From Enterococcus sp. DIV2402 (GTDB lineage: Bacteria > Bacillota > Bacilli > Lactobacillales > Enterococcaceae), in the NCBI RefSeq assembly GCF_017426705.2, contig NZ_CP147251.1, forward strand, positions 1,836,501 through 1,900,500: a stretch of 64,000 bases of DNA, in the 5' to 3' direction. Under the pieces are notes generated by a model. The model saw nothing but the letters and a program-made list of their open reading frames with translations. It had not been told where the DNA came from and ran no database searches. Position 1 is the first letter of the stretch. Each line of letters opens with the position of its first letter. The translations under genes were made by a program, and so were the position numbers. Shown piece after piece: positions 37,285 to 45,682 of the stretch.

Positions 37285-37599
37285 GTGTTTAAACATATTT
37301 TCAGGCAAATTCCATCTATTAGTATTTTTGAATTAACACAAGATATAGCAAGAAATAACTTGGTTTTAGATGTCAGAACACCAAGTGAATACCGCGCAGG
37401 GCATATTCCGTTTTCTAAAAATATTCCTTTAAAAAAGATAGATACCTATCAGGGTAGTAATCAAACAATCTATGTTATTTGTCAATCAGGTGTGAGAAGT
37501 CGTCAAGCAACTAAAAAATTACGAAAAAAAGGGTATGATGCAATCAATGTTCGTGGTGGAATGAATCAATGGTCAGGAAAAGTAAAGGAAGGAAAATAA
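37285..37599 (+). CDS. Single-domain rhodanese (sulfurtransferase)
   Basis: A 104-residue rhodanese with active-site loop CQSGVRSR at about residue 70 and the family DVRTPSEYRAGHIPFSKNIPL stretch before it. GTG 37285 follows GAGGTGATAA. It moves sulfane sulfur between low-molecular-weight thiols and proteins. It is the first gene of the CstR-controlled operon; the reductase begins two bases after it. Confidence 0.9.
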   Translation: MFKHIFRQIPSISIFELTQDIARNNLVLDVRTPSEYRAGHIPFSKNIPLKKIDTYQGSNQTIYVICQSGVRSRQATKKLRKKGYDAINVRGGMNQWSGKVKEGK

Positions 37600-37600
37600 A

Positions 37601-39256
37601 ATGAAAATTATTATTATTGGAGGCGTTGCTGGTGGAATGTCAGCAGCAACCCGTTTACGTCGTTTGATGGAAGATGCTGAAATTATTGTATTAGAGAAAG
37701 GTCCGTTTGTTTCTTTTGCAAACTGCGGTTTACCTTATTATGTATCTGGTGAGATTGCTGAAAGAGAGCAGCTTGTCGTAAAAACGCCTGAAGCATTGAA
37801 AGATCGATTTAATCTTGATGTGCGTCCGTTTCATGAAGTAACGGCTATCTCGCCAGAAAATCATACGGTAACAATCCGTACAAAGAACCAGGAAATAGTT
37901 GAAACTTATGATAAATTAATTTTATCTCCGGGAGCAAGACCTTTTATTCCACCCATTGAAGGTTTAAAAGAGGCGCAAAATGTATACAGTTTAAGAAATA
38001 TTCCAGATTTAGATAAAATCATGGAGAATCTAACCGGACAAACTAAACATGCTGTCATTATTGGTGCTGGATTTATTGGTTTAGAAATGGCAGAAAACCT
38101 ACAAAGACGTGGATTACATGTAACAATTGTTGAGAAAGCATCGCAAGTTTTACCAACACTGGATGAAGAAATGGCCGCTTTCGTTGAAAAAGAATTACGT
38201 CGTCAAGGGATAACGGTCATCACTTCTCAAGCAGCTACTCTCTTTGAGGAAGCTGGCAAAAGCATCACTTTAGAAAATGGACAAAAGCTAATATCAGATT
38301 TAACGTTATTGTCAGTTGGTGTGCAACCAGAGAATCATTTAGCACTTGAGGCTGGTTTGGCAACAGGTTTGCGTGGTGGCATTCTGGTGAATGAAGCGTA
38401 TCAAACAAGTGCCCCGGACATTTATGCAGTTGGCGATGCAATTATCGTTCGCCAACAAATTACAGGAGAAGAAGCTTTAATTTCACTGGCTTCTCCAGCA
38501 AATCGTCAAGGTAGACAAGTAGCAGATGTCATTGCAGGAATGGCGCGCCAGAATCAAGGCAGTATTGGAACTGCAATTGTTCGTGTGTTTGATTTAGTTG
38601 CTGCTTCAACAGGCTTAAGTGAACGTGTTGCTAAATTGGCTCAATTACCGCTAGCAGTGGTACATGTTAGTGGAAAAGACCATGCTGGATATTTTCCAGG
38701 AGCTACTGAACTTACATTGAAACTAATTTTTAATCCTCAGACCGGAGAAATTTATGGTGCTCAAGGAATTGGTGAAAAAGGTGTAGATAAACGAATAGAT
38801 ATTTTAGCAACAGCAATTAAAGCCAAGATGACTATTTTTGATTTACCTGAGTTAGAATTGACCTATGCGCCACCTTTTGGTTCTGCGAAAGATCCGGTTA
38901 ATATGTTGGGATATGCAGCTATGAATCTTGCGGAAGGCTTAAGTGAATCCGTTCAATGGTATGAATTAGCAGACGAATTAGCTAAGGGAAAAATCTTGTT
39001 AGATGTGCGCACTGCTGATGAGTTGAGTCGAGGAAAATTTAACATAGGTTTAGGCTTGCATATACCTCTCAATGAGTTACGTCATCAATTGGCGCAACTA
39101 GATATAAATAAAGAATATATTGTTAGTTGTCAAAGTGGCTTACGCAGCTATCTGGCAGAGCGGATTTTAAAACAGCATGGGTTTAAAGCGAAAAATCTAG
39201 ATGGTGCCTTTGCTCTTTATCAAGTAGTCAAGCCGGAGGAAGTAAGTTATGTATAA
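37601..39256 (+). CDS. CoA-disulfide / CoA-persulfide reductase with rhodanese tail
   Basis: A 551-residue FAD protein of the CoADR/NADH oxidase family. FAD motif GGVAGGMSAATRLRR is at the N-terminus, the redox Cys lies in FANCGLPYY at about 43, the NAD motif is AVIIGAGFIGLEMAE near 155, and a second FAD motif is YAVGDA. Residues about 455-551 are a rhodanese domain with loop CQSGLRSY. This fusion is known from E. faecalis as a CoA persulfide reductase; it would release sulfide from CoA-SSH using NAD(P)H. The gene overlaps the next rhodanese by eight bases. Confidence 0.92.
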   Translation: MKIIIIGGVAGGMSAATRLRRLMEDAEIIVLEKGPFVSFANCGLPYYVSGEIAEREQLVVKTPEALKDRFNLDVRPFHEVTAISPENHTVTIRTKNQEIVETYDKLILSPGARPFIPPIEGLKEAQNVYSLRNIPDLDKIMENLTGQTKHAVIIGAGFIGLEMAENLQRRGLHVTIVEKASQVLPTLDEEMAAFVEKELRRQGITVITSQAATLFEEAGKSITLENGQKLISDLTLLSVGVQPENHLALEAGLATGLRGGILVNEAYQTSAPDIYAVGDAIIVRQQITGEEALISLASPANRQGRQVADVIAGMARQNQGSIGTAIVRVFDLVAASTGLSERVAKLAQLPLAVVHVSGKDHAGYFPGATELTLKLIFNPQTGEIYGAQGIGEKGVDKRIDILATAIKAKMTIFDLPELELTYAPPFGSAKDPVNMLGYAAMNLAEGLSESVQWYELADELAKGKILLDVRTADELSRGKFNIGLGLHIPLNELRHQLAQLDINKEYIVSCQSGLRSYLAERILKQHGFKAKNLDGAFALYQVVKPEEVSYV

Positions 39257-39554
39257 TTCAATTGGGATAAATGAATTCGAACAATTAACTAAACGAAAAC
39301 AGCTCTCAATTCTTGATGTTCGTGAAGTAGATGAATTTCAAAGAGGTCATATTCCTACTGCAGAAAATCTTCCATTAAGTCAATTAGGAAGTGGAAAACT
39401 TTCATTAAAAAAAGAAGAAACGTATTATGTAATCTGTCAAGCAGGTGCCCGTTCGGAAAGAGCTTGTCAATTGTTAGGAGAAACATATCATGTGACGAAT
39501 GTCATGGGCGGCATGTCTGCATGGCGTGGAGACACAGTGATAAAAGATTATTAA
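39249..39554 (+). CDS. Single-domain rhodanese, second copy
   Basis: A 101-residue rhodanese with active-site loop CQAGARSE near residue 62 and the DVREVDEFQRGHIPTAENLPL stretch. It is translationally coupled to the reductase (eight-base overlap) and closes the operon. The different active-site loop from the first rhodanese (CQSGVR) suggests a different sulfur donor or acceptor. Confidence 0.9.
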   Translation: MYNSIGINEFEQLTKRKQLSILDVREVDEFQRGHIPTAENLPLSQLGSGKLSLKKEETYYVICQAGARSERACQLLGETYHVTNVMGGMSAWRGDTVIKDY

Positions 39555-39582
39555 ATTGTAAAAATAGTAGTTGTTAAAGGTG

Positions 39583-39620
39583 AAAAACAAAGGGCACGAT
39601 TTACTTTGCCCTTTGTTTTG
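39583..39620. terminator. Bidirectional terminator between rhodanese and anti-sigma genes
   Basis: Stem AAACAAAGGGCA / TGCCCTTTGTTT with a ten-base loop. It overlaps the end of the convergent anti-sigma gene. Confidence 0.85.
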
Positions 39621-40491
39621 TCGTATAAAATAAGTGGTTTCCAAGCAAAAAACCACTATACAATAAAAGTGTCAGTAAACAAATAATAGAAAAATCACGT
39701 ATGACGTTGTATGAAATAGTAGTCATTCCTTTAATAAATACATGACTTAATATATAGAAAAAACTGATTAAAGAAAGTTGTTTAAAAATGCCCCCTAATT
39801 GTTTACGATGGAAAATAAGCCAGCCAATTCCACCAATGATCATTAATAAGCATGAAAAAATTAAATAATAATTTAGTACTAATCGAGGTAAAGTCATCAT
39901 ACCGCCATCTGGAAAAATATTTTCTCCGTAGATTAATTGATCTGTTTGGTTGTTTCCTGGATAATAATAAACAGCTGTCACTTTTTCACCATTAGGATTA
40001 ACAATCGTATTTTTTCTTTCTTTTGACTTCCAAAAATGATGCCAACTATTGTTCCAAGTGGTTAGATGATAGATATAACCTGAGCCATCGGGAGCTCTCT
40101 GACGATTCAGATGATAATCTGCTAGTGAATCATCAAATTGAACAACGACTAAGTCATTTTCTGTGGTTGAAACGAGTATTTTCTCTTGATTATAGGGTAA
40201 ATACTGAGGAGAAGTTAAAAAGCTTATAGAAATAGTCGCAATTATCAATGTAAGTATGGTAGAAAAAATGCCAATCTGCCACTTATTCTTTTGAATCTTT
40301 TTTTGCGCATGAAGCAGGGGTGCAGTATTTGTTTCTATGGGAACTGTAATTGCGCTCTTTAATAATTCCAGTTCTTTTTGGCATTCAGGACATGTTTTAA
40401 GATGTGATTCAACAAGTAATTGAGAATCTTTACTTAACATATTTTCTACATATAAAGGTAATAAATCTTTTATCATATCACAAGTAACCAT
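39601..40491 (-). CDS. Anti-sigma factor with zinc-finger (zf-HC2) N-terminus
   Basis: A 296-residue membrane protein. Residues 1-45 carry the anti-sigma zinc motif His-x3-Cys-x2-Cys (SHLKTCPEC) with an earlier Cys, a first membrane helix lies at about 72-95, an outer domain follows, and three more helices at about 200-290 end the protein. ATG 40491 shares one base with the sigma-factor stop (TGATG). It should hold the sigma factor at the membrane until a signal arrives. It is not RsiV-like, since no lysozyme-binding domain is seen. Confidence 0.8.
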   Translation of the reverse strand: MVTCDMIKDLLPLYVENMLSKDSQLLVESHLKTCPECQKELELLKSAITVPIETNTAPLLHAQKKIQKNKWQIGIFSTILTLIIATISISFLTSPQYLPYNQEKILVSTTENDLVVVQFDDSLADYHLNRQRAPDGSGYIYHLTTWNNSWHHFWKSKERKNTIVNPNGEKVTAVYYYPGNNQTDQLIYGENIFPDGGMMTLPRLVLNYYLIFSCLLMIIGGIGWLIFHRKQLGGIFKQLSLISFFYILSHVFIKGMTTISYNVIRDFSIICLLTLLLYSGFLLGNHLFYTTKQRAK

Positions 40492-40973
40492 CAATATTCT
40501 TCCCTCATTTCTTCAATAATTTTTTTTCTAGCACGATGAAAAGTGACACAAGCCCAATTGCTTGTTTTACCAAACAACTTACCAATCTGCTGAAAATTTA
40601 ATTCCGCAAATATCCGTAAATAAAATACTTCTTTGTATGGTTCTGGAAGTTGTTGAATTGCATAGATAATCATCTCGGATTTCTCTTGTAATAATAAGTT
40701 TTGTTCAATGTTTATACTGGATTTTGTAGTGATTTCATCAATATCGATAAAGATTTTATGTTTTCTAGCGTAAGAAAAATAAGTGTTTTTGGCAATTTGA
40801 AACAACCAAGTTTTGACATCACTCTCTCCTTTAAAAGAATCTAGAGATTGCATGACTTTGAAGAAAGTTTCAGATGTTAAATCTTCTGCAAGATGTTCTT
40901 CTCCACAAAGACGATATAAAAAGCGATAAATATCGTTAAAATACACTGCATAGATTTCTTCAAGCTCTTTCAC
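40491..40973 (-). CDS. ECF-type RNA polymerase sigma factor
   Basis: A 160-residue sigma-70 family protein with region 2 (residues 8-72; YFNDIYRFLYRLCGEEHLAE, SDVKTWLFQIAKN) and region 4 (about 105-155; LPEPYKEVFYLRIFAELNFQ). It is coupled to the anti-sigma gene and the two form a standard ECF module. It starts behind TAGGAGGTGAAAAA. The signal and regulon cannot be read from context; such modules often respond to envelope stress. Confidence 0.88.
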   Translation of the reverse strand: MKELEEIYAVYFNDIYRFLYRLCGEEHLAEDLTSETFFKVMQSLDSFKGESDVKTWLFQIAKNTYFSYARKHKIFIDIDEITTKSSINIEQNLLLQEKSEMIIYAIQQLPEPYKEVFYLRIFAELNFQQIGKLFGKTSNWACVTFHRARKKIIEEMREEY

Positions 40974-41056
40974 TTTTTCACCTCCTACTTATTAGACGCA
41001 AAAATATTTGAATTCTTACCAATATATTAAAGGTTTAAAGATTCTTAATAAATAAA

Positions 41057-41090
41057 AAGAGACAAAATAATTATTATATCTTGTCTCTTA
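41057..41090 (-). terminator. Terminator of the YbaK-like gene
   Basis: Stem AAGAGACAA / TTGTCTCTT with an AT-rich loop lies about 20 bases past the stop of the leftward 41112 gene. Confidence 0.75.
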
Positions 41091-41111
41091 ATAGCTTAAT
41101 AGTATTCAATT

Positions 41112-41555
41112 TTATTGCAATAAGTCTGCCATAGTCGGGGTGATTAAGTCAACTAGTCTATCGACAGAAATGATTATTCCTTTATGAAGTTCTCCAGCAG
41201 AAATGGCGATTTCTTTAAAACGATAGATACTTTCATCGAATAAAAATACATAATCGGGTGAATGCAAAAAAATACCGATTGGCGTATTGGCACCGTGAGG
41301 ATAACCCGTCAATTCAAAAGCGATTTCAACGGGTGGCAAACCTATTTTACGATTTCCAGTAAGTTTTGCTGTTTTTTTGTAATCTAAGCGCTGATTTAAG
41401 GGGATGAGGGCAATTACAGGACCGGTTTTGTTTCCTTTTAAGACTAATGTTTTAAAAATGGGTGTTTTTGCTGGGTCAAGTTCTTCAGAAAAGAAATAAG
41501 GTTCAAAAGGAATATTTTTTGAGAGTAAATAGGTTTCTACTTCGGTTTTTGTCAT
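41112..41555 (-). CDS. YbaK/EbsC-type aminoacyl-tRNA deacylase
   Basis: A 147-residue cytoplasmic protein of the YbaK/ProX editing family, which clears mischarged tRNA such as Cys-tRNA(Pro). Features are the basic LDYKKTAKLTGNRKIGLPPVE core, which carries the catalytic-type Lys, and a GYPHGANTPIG loop. It starts behind AAGAAGGTAAAAAAA. It stands alone. The GANTPIG loop replaces the usual GG.SP.G, so the exact tRNA is uncertain. Confidence 0.75.
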   Translation of the reverse strand: MTKTEVETYLLSKNIPFEPYFFSEELDPAKTPIFKTLVLKGNKTGPVIALIPLNQRLDYKKTAKLTGNRKIGLPPVEIAFELTGYPHGANTPIGIFLHSPDYVFLFDESIYRFKEIAISAGELHKGIIISVDRLVDLITPTMADLLQ

Positions 41556-41836
41556 TTTTTTTACCTTCTTATTGTTATATTTGATTTTTTATAAATGAAT
41601 AACTAGTTTTCTTCACTAAACAGTGACTATGCCTTATAGTTTACACGACTATTTTGAATTTTCACACTGCTAGACTTTGAATGATGAATGAACTAATTGC
41701 AGGAATTAAAAAAATATTGCTATAATAGCGAAGATTTATCAAATTAAGTAAAGAATTCTTGAAAAAGTTATCGTAGGCAGTTATGATGGGAAGCGTACTA
41801 TTTTATGTAGTCGTGCAAATAAAGGCGGTGGAAACA

Positions 41837-41965
41837 ATGAATTCAAAAGAAAAAATGCTAGAATTAATTAAAAAGAAACAAGGTGGCGGCAAAGCAAAAC
41901 AAATGGAAACGCCCAAAAATGATCGTAAAAATATGCGTAAAGGCCCTAAGATTTTTAATAAATAA
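41837..41965 (+). CDS. Small basic protein, 42 residues
   Basis: MNSKEKMLELIKKKQGGGKAKQ begins a 42-residue, very Lys/Arg-rich, soluble peptide behind AAGGCGGTGGAAAC. No membrane segment or Cys is seen. Composition suggests nucleic-acid or ribosome binding. A TATAAT-like sequence lies about 110 bases upstream. I do not recognise the family but the good ribosome site and the terminator structure after it support a real gene. Confidence 0.6.
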   Translation: MNSKEKMLELIKKKQGGGKAKQMETPKNDRKNMRKGPKIFNK

Positions 41966-41973
41966 TTCAAAGT

Positions 41974-42075
41974 AAAAATATCCGATTTATATAGAATAAA
42001 GTGATTAATTTTAGTAGTTTTGTGTCACGAAACTACTAGAATGTAGGAACCGACTCTATCTGATTCGGATATTTT
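41974..42075 (+). terminator. Nested hairpin after the small basic gene
   Basis: Outer arms AAAATATCCGATTTATATAG / CTATCTGATTCGGATATTTT enclose a perfect inner stem TAGTAGTTT / AAACTACTA (42012-42038). About 100 bases. It probably terminates, though an RNA role is possible. Confidence 0.6.
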
Positions 42076-42135
42076 ATTGTTCAGTCAATCTACACTATAG
42101 GTGATATGATATACTTGTCATAAAGGAGAGAAACT

Positions 42136-42984
42136 ATGACAAAAAATTTAATTGCCATTGATATGGATGGTACGTTATTAAATGAAAAACAACAAATTTC
42201 TCCAGAAAATAGAGAAGCAATCAAACAGCGATCGAAGGAAGATTTAGTTTATATTTGTTCAGGAAGAGATTTCTTTGATATTTGTACTATTTTAGAAAGA
42301 AGTAATCTGCAAATTCCTGTGGCTTCATTAAACGGTTCATTTATTCTGGATGGAGAAACTAAAATCTTTTCAAATCCCTTTACCAAAGCTGAAGTATTCG
42401 CAATATTTCAATATATTGAGGAACTACCTTTTAAATTATTTACCAATAAAGGGACATATAATGCGCCATTTTACATGGATCGAATGCGTAAATTTTTCAA
42501 AAAATATGGTGAATCAGTCAATAAAGAAAAAGAAACCAACAATTTAAACTATTTAATTGCTTATGAAAAAAGTACGGATTCCAAAGAATATACAGAAAAA
42601 CTATTTGATGATGAGGAATTAGAAGTTTATAAGATTGCGATTTATCTGCCTGAAAGTACATTTAGTCAAAATTTTTATCAGAAAATCAAAAAGGAATTTC
42701 AATTACCTATTACATCATCGGGTCTGAATGATTATGAATTATTGCCTTTAGGAGTAGATAAAGGGAAAACATATGATATAATGATGGCTTATTTTGGAGT
42801 GCCTGCTGCAAAGAAAGTTGCGATTGGAGATAGTCCGAATGATTTACCGATGATGAGTGTTGCCGATTTATCTTTTGCTGTAGAAAATGCTAGTGAAGAG
42901 GTCAAAGCTGTATGTTCTCATATAGTACCATCAAATGATGATCATGGAGTAGCATACGTTTTAAATAATATCAATTTATTTTAA
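42136..42984 (+). CDS. Cof-type HAD phosphatase
   Basis: A 282-residue HAD hydrolase of the Cof/YidA subfamily. Motif I is AIDMDGTLL at residues 7-15 with two Asp, a C2 cap covers about 85-200, and motif IV is GDSPNDLPMM near 235. It dephosphorylates small sugar phosphates or cofactors such as pyridoxal or flavin phosphates. It starts behind AAAGGAGAGAAAC, stands alone, and ends in a terminator. Confidence 0.9.
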   Translation: MTKNLIAIDMDGTLLNEKQQISPENREAIKQRSKEDLVYICSGRDFFDICTILERSNLQIPVASLNGSFILDGETKIFSNPFTKAEVFAIFQYIEELPFKLFTNKGTYNAPFYMDRMRKFFKKYGESVNKEKETNNLNYLIAYEKSTDSKEYTEKLFDDEELEVYKIAIYLPESTFSQNFYQKIKKEFQLPITSSGLNDYELLPLGVDKGKTYDIMMAYFGVPAAKKVAIGDSPNDLPMMSVADLSFAVENASEEVKAVCSHIVPSNDDHGVAYVLNNINLF

Positions 42985-42987
42985 AAA

Positions 42988-43025
42988 TAAAAGGTTGTTA
43001 ACCAGTTTGGTTAGCAACCTTTTTA
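42988..43025. terminator. Terminator between HAD and EIIA genes
   Basis: Stem AAAAGGTTGTTAACC / GGTTAGCAACCTTTTT with a short loop serves the rightward HAD gene and probably the convergent EIIA gene. Confidence 0.85.
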
Positions 43026-43038
43026 GCTATTATATGAA

Positions 43039-43617
43039 CTACTTTATGATTATTTTTGCAATTTCATCATTTATTGCTACAGGTGCGGATTCTTTTAATT
43101 CAATCGAATCGATATTCTCTTTGGATAAAGCAACAAAGACGATATCGGTAATTTTATTGTGCTGCAAAATATAAGGTAAATCCATAATTGCAAGGACATC
43201 ACCTACACGGATTTTTTGGTGTGGTTTTATAAATGATTTAAAACCATGTCCGTTCAAATCTACCGTACCAATACCCATATGCAATAGGTAGTCATTTTCA
43301 TGTTCATCTCTGATACCAATTGCATGTTTAGTTGGAAAGACACTAACAATTTCTCCATTGATAGGTGCGCAAACCTTACCATTAGTTGGCGTAATAGCAA
43401 AACCATCACCTAAAGTTTTAGTAGAGTACACTTTATCAATAACGTCATTTAAACATTTTAATTTACCTGTTGCGGGAGCGAATAGTGAGACATGTGTTTT
43501 TGTATTATCAAAAGTAATATCCACTTGCTGGGGAAGCTGTGCACTTGGAAAAAACGATAACGACGAAATAAATTCTTTTGCGATAGACTTCAATTGCAAG
43601 AAAATTGTACGTTTCAT
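43039..43617 (-). CDS. Free-standing glucose-type PTS EIIA domain protein
   Basis: A 192-residue protein. Residues about 40-190 are an EIIA(Glc)/Crr domain with both active-site His stretches, FPTKHAIGI and LLHMGIGTVDLNGHGF. The first 35 residues are hydrophobic and basic and have no counterpart in EIIA, and they do not make a clear membrane helix. ATG 43617 is taken because the GTG nine bases earlier is too near AGAGAGG; this is uncertain. No EIIB or EIIC is next to it. The DeoR-type gene is divergent, and may be its regulator. Confidence 0.8.
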   Translation of the reverse strand: MKRTIFLQLKSIAKEFISSLSFFPSAQLPQQVDITFDNTKTHVSLFAPATGKLKCLNDVIDKVYSTKTLGDGFAITPTNGKVCAPINGEIVSVFPTKHAIGIRDEHENDYLLHMGIGTVDLNGHGFKSFIKPHQKIRVGDVLAIMDLPYILQHNKITDIVFVALSKENIDSIELKESAPVAINDEIAKIIIK

Positions 43618-43829
43618 TATTTTCACTAACCTCTCTTTTATAGTGCTTTGTCAGTTTACATCTTTTAATCTAGTTAACCATAATTATTTTCGAATGTCAA
43701 TAATTTAGGTTTCATATGAAAGTAAAATAGTTATTTAAGAAATTTTGAAATTGAATCAAGAAAGAAAAAAGTAGAAAATTGTATAGGAATAATAAGTATG
43801 ATAAGCTAAATTAAAAGCGAGGGATCGTA

Positions 43830-44573
43830 ATGGCAAGAGAAGAAGAAATTATTTCTATCGTAAGTAAAAATAAAAAAATAGAAGTGAATCAACTAGCGGA
43901 ACTGTTGAACGTATCACGAGTAACTATTCGTAAAGATTTAGATAAGCTCGAAAATCGAGGGATTCTTCATCGACAACATGGCTTTGCGGTCTTAAATAAT
44001 CAAGATGATTTGAATTATCGTTTGGCGTATAATTATGATTTAAAACGAAAAATTGCTAGAGAAGCTGCAAAATTAATTAACAATGGTGAAACAGTGATGA
44101 TTGAATCGGGTTCTACTTGTGCCTTATTGGCAGAAGAACTAGCCTTTAACAAAAACGATGTCACGATTATCACTAATTCTTGCTTTATTGCTTCCTATAT
44201 TAGAAAAGCTGAATCGGTTAAAGTGATATTGCTTGGAGGCGAATATCAAAAAGATTCGCAAGTCAATGTTGGACCGTTAGTGAAGAAGGTCATTACTGAA
44301 TTTCGCATTGATAAATTATTTGTAGGAATTGATGGGTTTGATGCACAAAGAGGTTTTACAGGTAGTAATATTAATCGTTGTGATACTGCCAATGCGATGA
44401 TGACTGTAGCGAATCAGACCATTGTTTTGACTGATTCAAGCAAGTTTAATCAAATGGGTGTAGTCTCGGGATTTTCTTTTGAAGATATTTCGAAAATTTA
44501 CACAGATAATGGAATTTCTGAAGCTCATGCAAAATTTCTAGTGGAAAAAAAGATTGAATTAGTGACTGTTTAA
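43830..44573 (+). CDS. DeoR/GlpR-family transcriptional regulator
   Basis: A 247-residue repressor with the DeoR HTH at residues 1-55 (VNQLAELLNVSRVTIRKDL) and a C-terminal sugar-phosphate-binding DeoRC domain (IESGSTCALLAEEL, VLLGGEY, GIDGFD). It starts behind GCGAGGGATCG. Divergent position relative to the lone EIIA gene suggests that it controls that gene. The ligand would be a sugar phosphate. Confidence 0.88.
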   Translation: MAREEEIISIVSKNKKIEVNQLAELLNVSRVTIRKDLDKLENRGILHRQHGFAVLNNQDDLNYRLAYNYDLKRKIAREAAKLINNGETVMIESGSTCALLAEELAFNKNDVTIITNSCFIASYIRKAESVKVILLGGEYQKDSQVNVGPLVKKVITEFRIDKLFVGIDGFDAQRGFTGSNINRCDTANAMMTVANQTIVLTDSSKFNQMGVVSGFSFEDISKIYTDNGISEAHAKFLVEKKIELVTV

Positions 44574-44656
44574 GAAAAAGAGACAAGAGAAACTCTCTCA
44601 GTGTTTAAACAAGTAACTAAAAATTAGTTTGAATAACTTAAAAAGGACGTGGAATT

Positions 44657-45613
44657 ATGGGAATGTTAGTCAATGGAAAATGGACGCAAGACAATCGTTA
44701 TGCTAATGAAAAAGGGGAATTCATTCGCAAAGATTCACAATTTCGCAATTGGATTACATCAGATGGTAGTGCTGGACCAACTGGAGAAGGAGGTTTTCAA
44801 GCAGAACCGAATCGTTATCATCTATACGTTTCGTATGCTTGTCCTTGGGCATCTCGCACTTTAATATTTCGCAACTTAAAAGGCTTAGAAGATATGATTT
44901 CATTATCAGTTGTTAATCCATTAATGCTTAAAAATGGCTGGACGTTTGAGGAAGCAGAGGGCGTCATCTCTGATCCAATTTTTGATGCAAAATTTCTCTA
45001 TGAAATTTATGCTCAGGTTGACCCAGAGTATAGTGGTCGTGTGACCGTTCCAGTATTATATGACAAAAAACAAAATAAGATCGTTAGTAACGAATCTGCG
45101 GAGATTATTCGTATGTTCAATAGTGCGTTTGATAATGTTGGTGCAACCCCAGGAAATTATCTGCCTGAAGCTAAACTAGCACAAATTGATGCGTGGAATG
45201 AGAAGATTTACCATGACATTAATAATGGTGTTTATAAAGCAGGTTTTGCTACAAAACAAGAAGTTTACGAACAAACAGTAATAAAATTATTTAAACGCTT
45301 GGATGAAATTGAGGGCGTTTTAGAAAATCAACGCTTTTTGATTAGTGATGAACCTACTGAAGCAGATTGGCGTTTATTTCCAACTTTAGTACGTTTTGAT
45401 TCAGTCTATGTTGGACATTTTAAATGTAATTTACGACAAATTAGAGAGTACAAAAACTTGTGGCGTTATACAAGAGAATTATATAATTGGCCGAAAATTG
45501 CTCAAACTGTTAATATGTCGCATATTAAACAGCATTATTATATTAGCCACGACTTTATCAATCCGACACAAATTGTACCAAAAGGACCAGAAATAGATTT
45601 TCGATTAGATTAA
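44657..45613 (+). CDS. Glutathionyl-hydroquinone reductase (GST family)
   Basis: A 318-residue thioredoxin-fold enzyme of the ECM4/PcpF (Xi-class GST) family. The catalytic Cys is in YACPWASRT at about residue 62, with the family stretch FIRKDSQFRNWI before it and an all-helical C-terminal domain (DVE-type SAEIIRMFN). It removes glutathione from glutathionyl-hydroquinones. It starts behind AAAGGACGTGG. Enterococci make glutathione through GshF, which fits. No operon partner is evident. Confidence 0.9.
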   Translation: MGMLVNGKWTQDNRYANEKGEFIRKDSQFRNWITSDGSAGPTGEGGFQAEPNRYHLYVSYACPWASRTLIFRNLKGLEDMISLSVVNPLMLKNGWTFEEAEGVISDPIFDAKFLYEIYAQVDPEYSGRVTVPVLYDKKQNKIVSNESAEIIRMFNSAFDNVGATPGNYLPEAKLAQIDAWNEKIYHDINNGVYKAGFATKQEVYEQTVIKLFKRLDEIEGVLENQRFLISDEPTEADWRLFPTLVRFDSVYVGHFKCNLRQIREYKNLWRYTRELYNWPKIAQTVNMSHIKQHYYISHDFINPTQIVPKGPEIDFRLD

Positions 45614-45614
45614 T

Positions 45615-45655
45615 GAATAAACACGCATGTCATTTTTTGTCATGTGTGTTTTTAG
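45615..45655 (+). terminator. Terminator after the GST-family gene
   Basis: Stem AAACACGCATG / CATGTGTGTTT with TGTCATTTTTTG-type loop and T run. Confidence 0.8.
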
Positions 45656-45682
45656 TTCAGTCGATACAAAGGAGTCTCACAA

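Noticed and set aside
40491..40973. Assignment of the sigma factor as SigV
   Set aside because: The paired anti-sigma factor has a zf-HC2 domain and several helices, not the RsiV lysozyme-binding domain.
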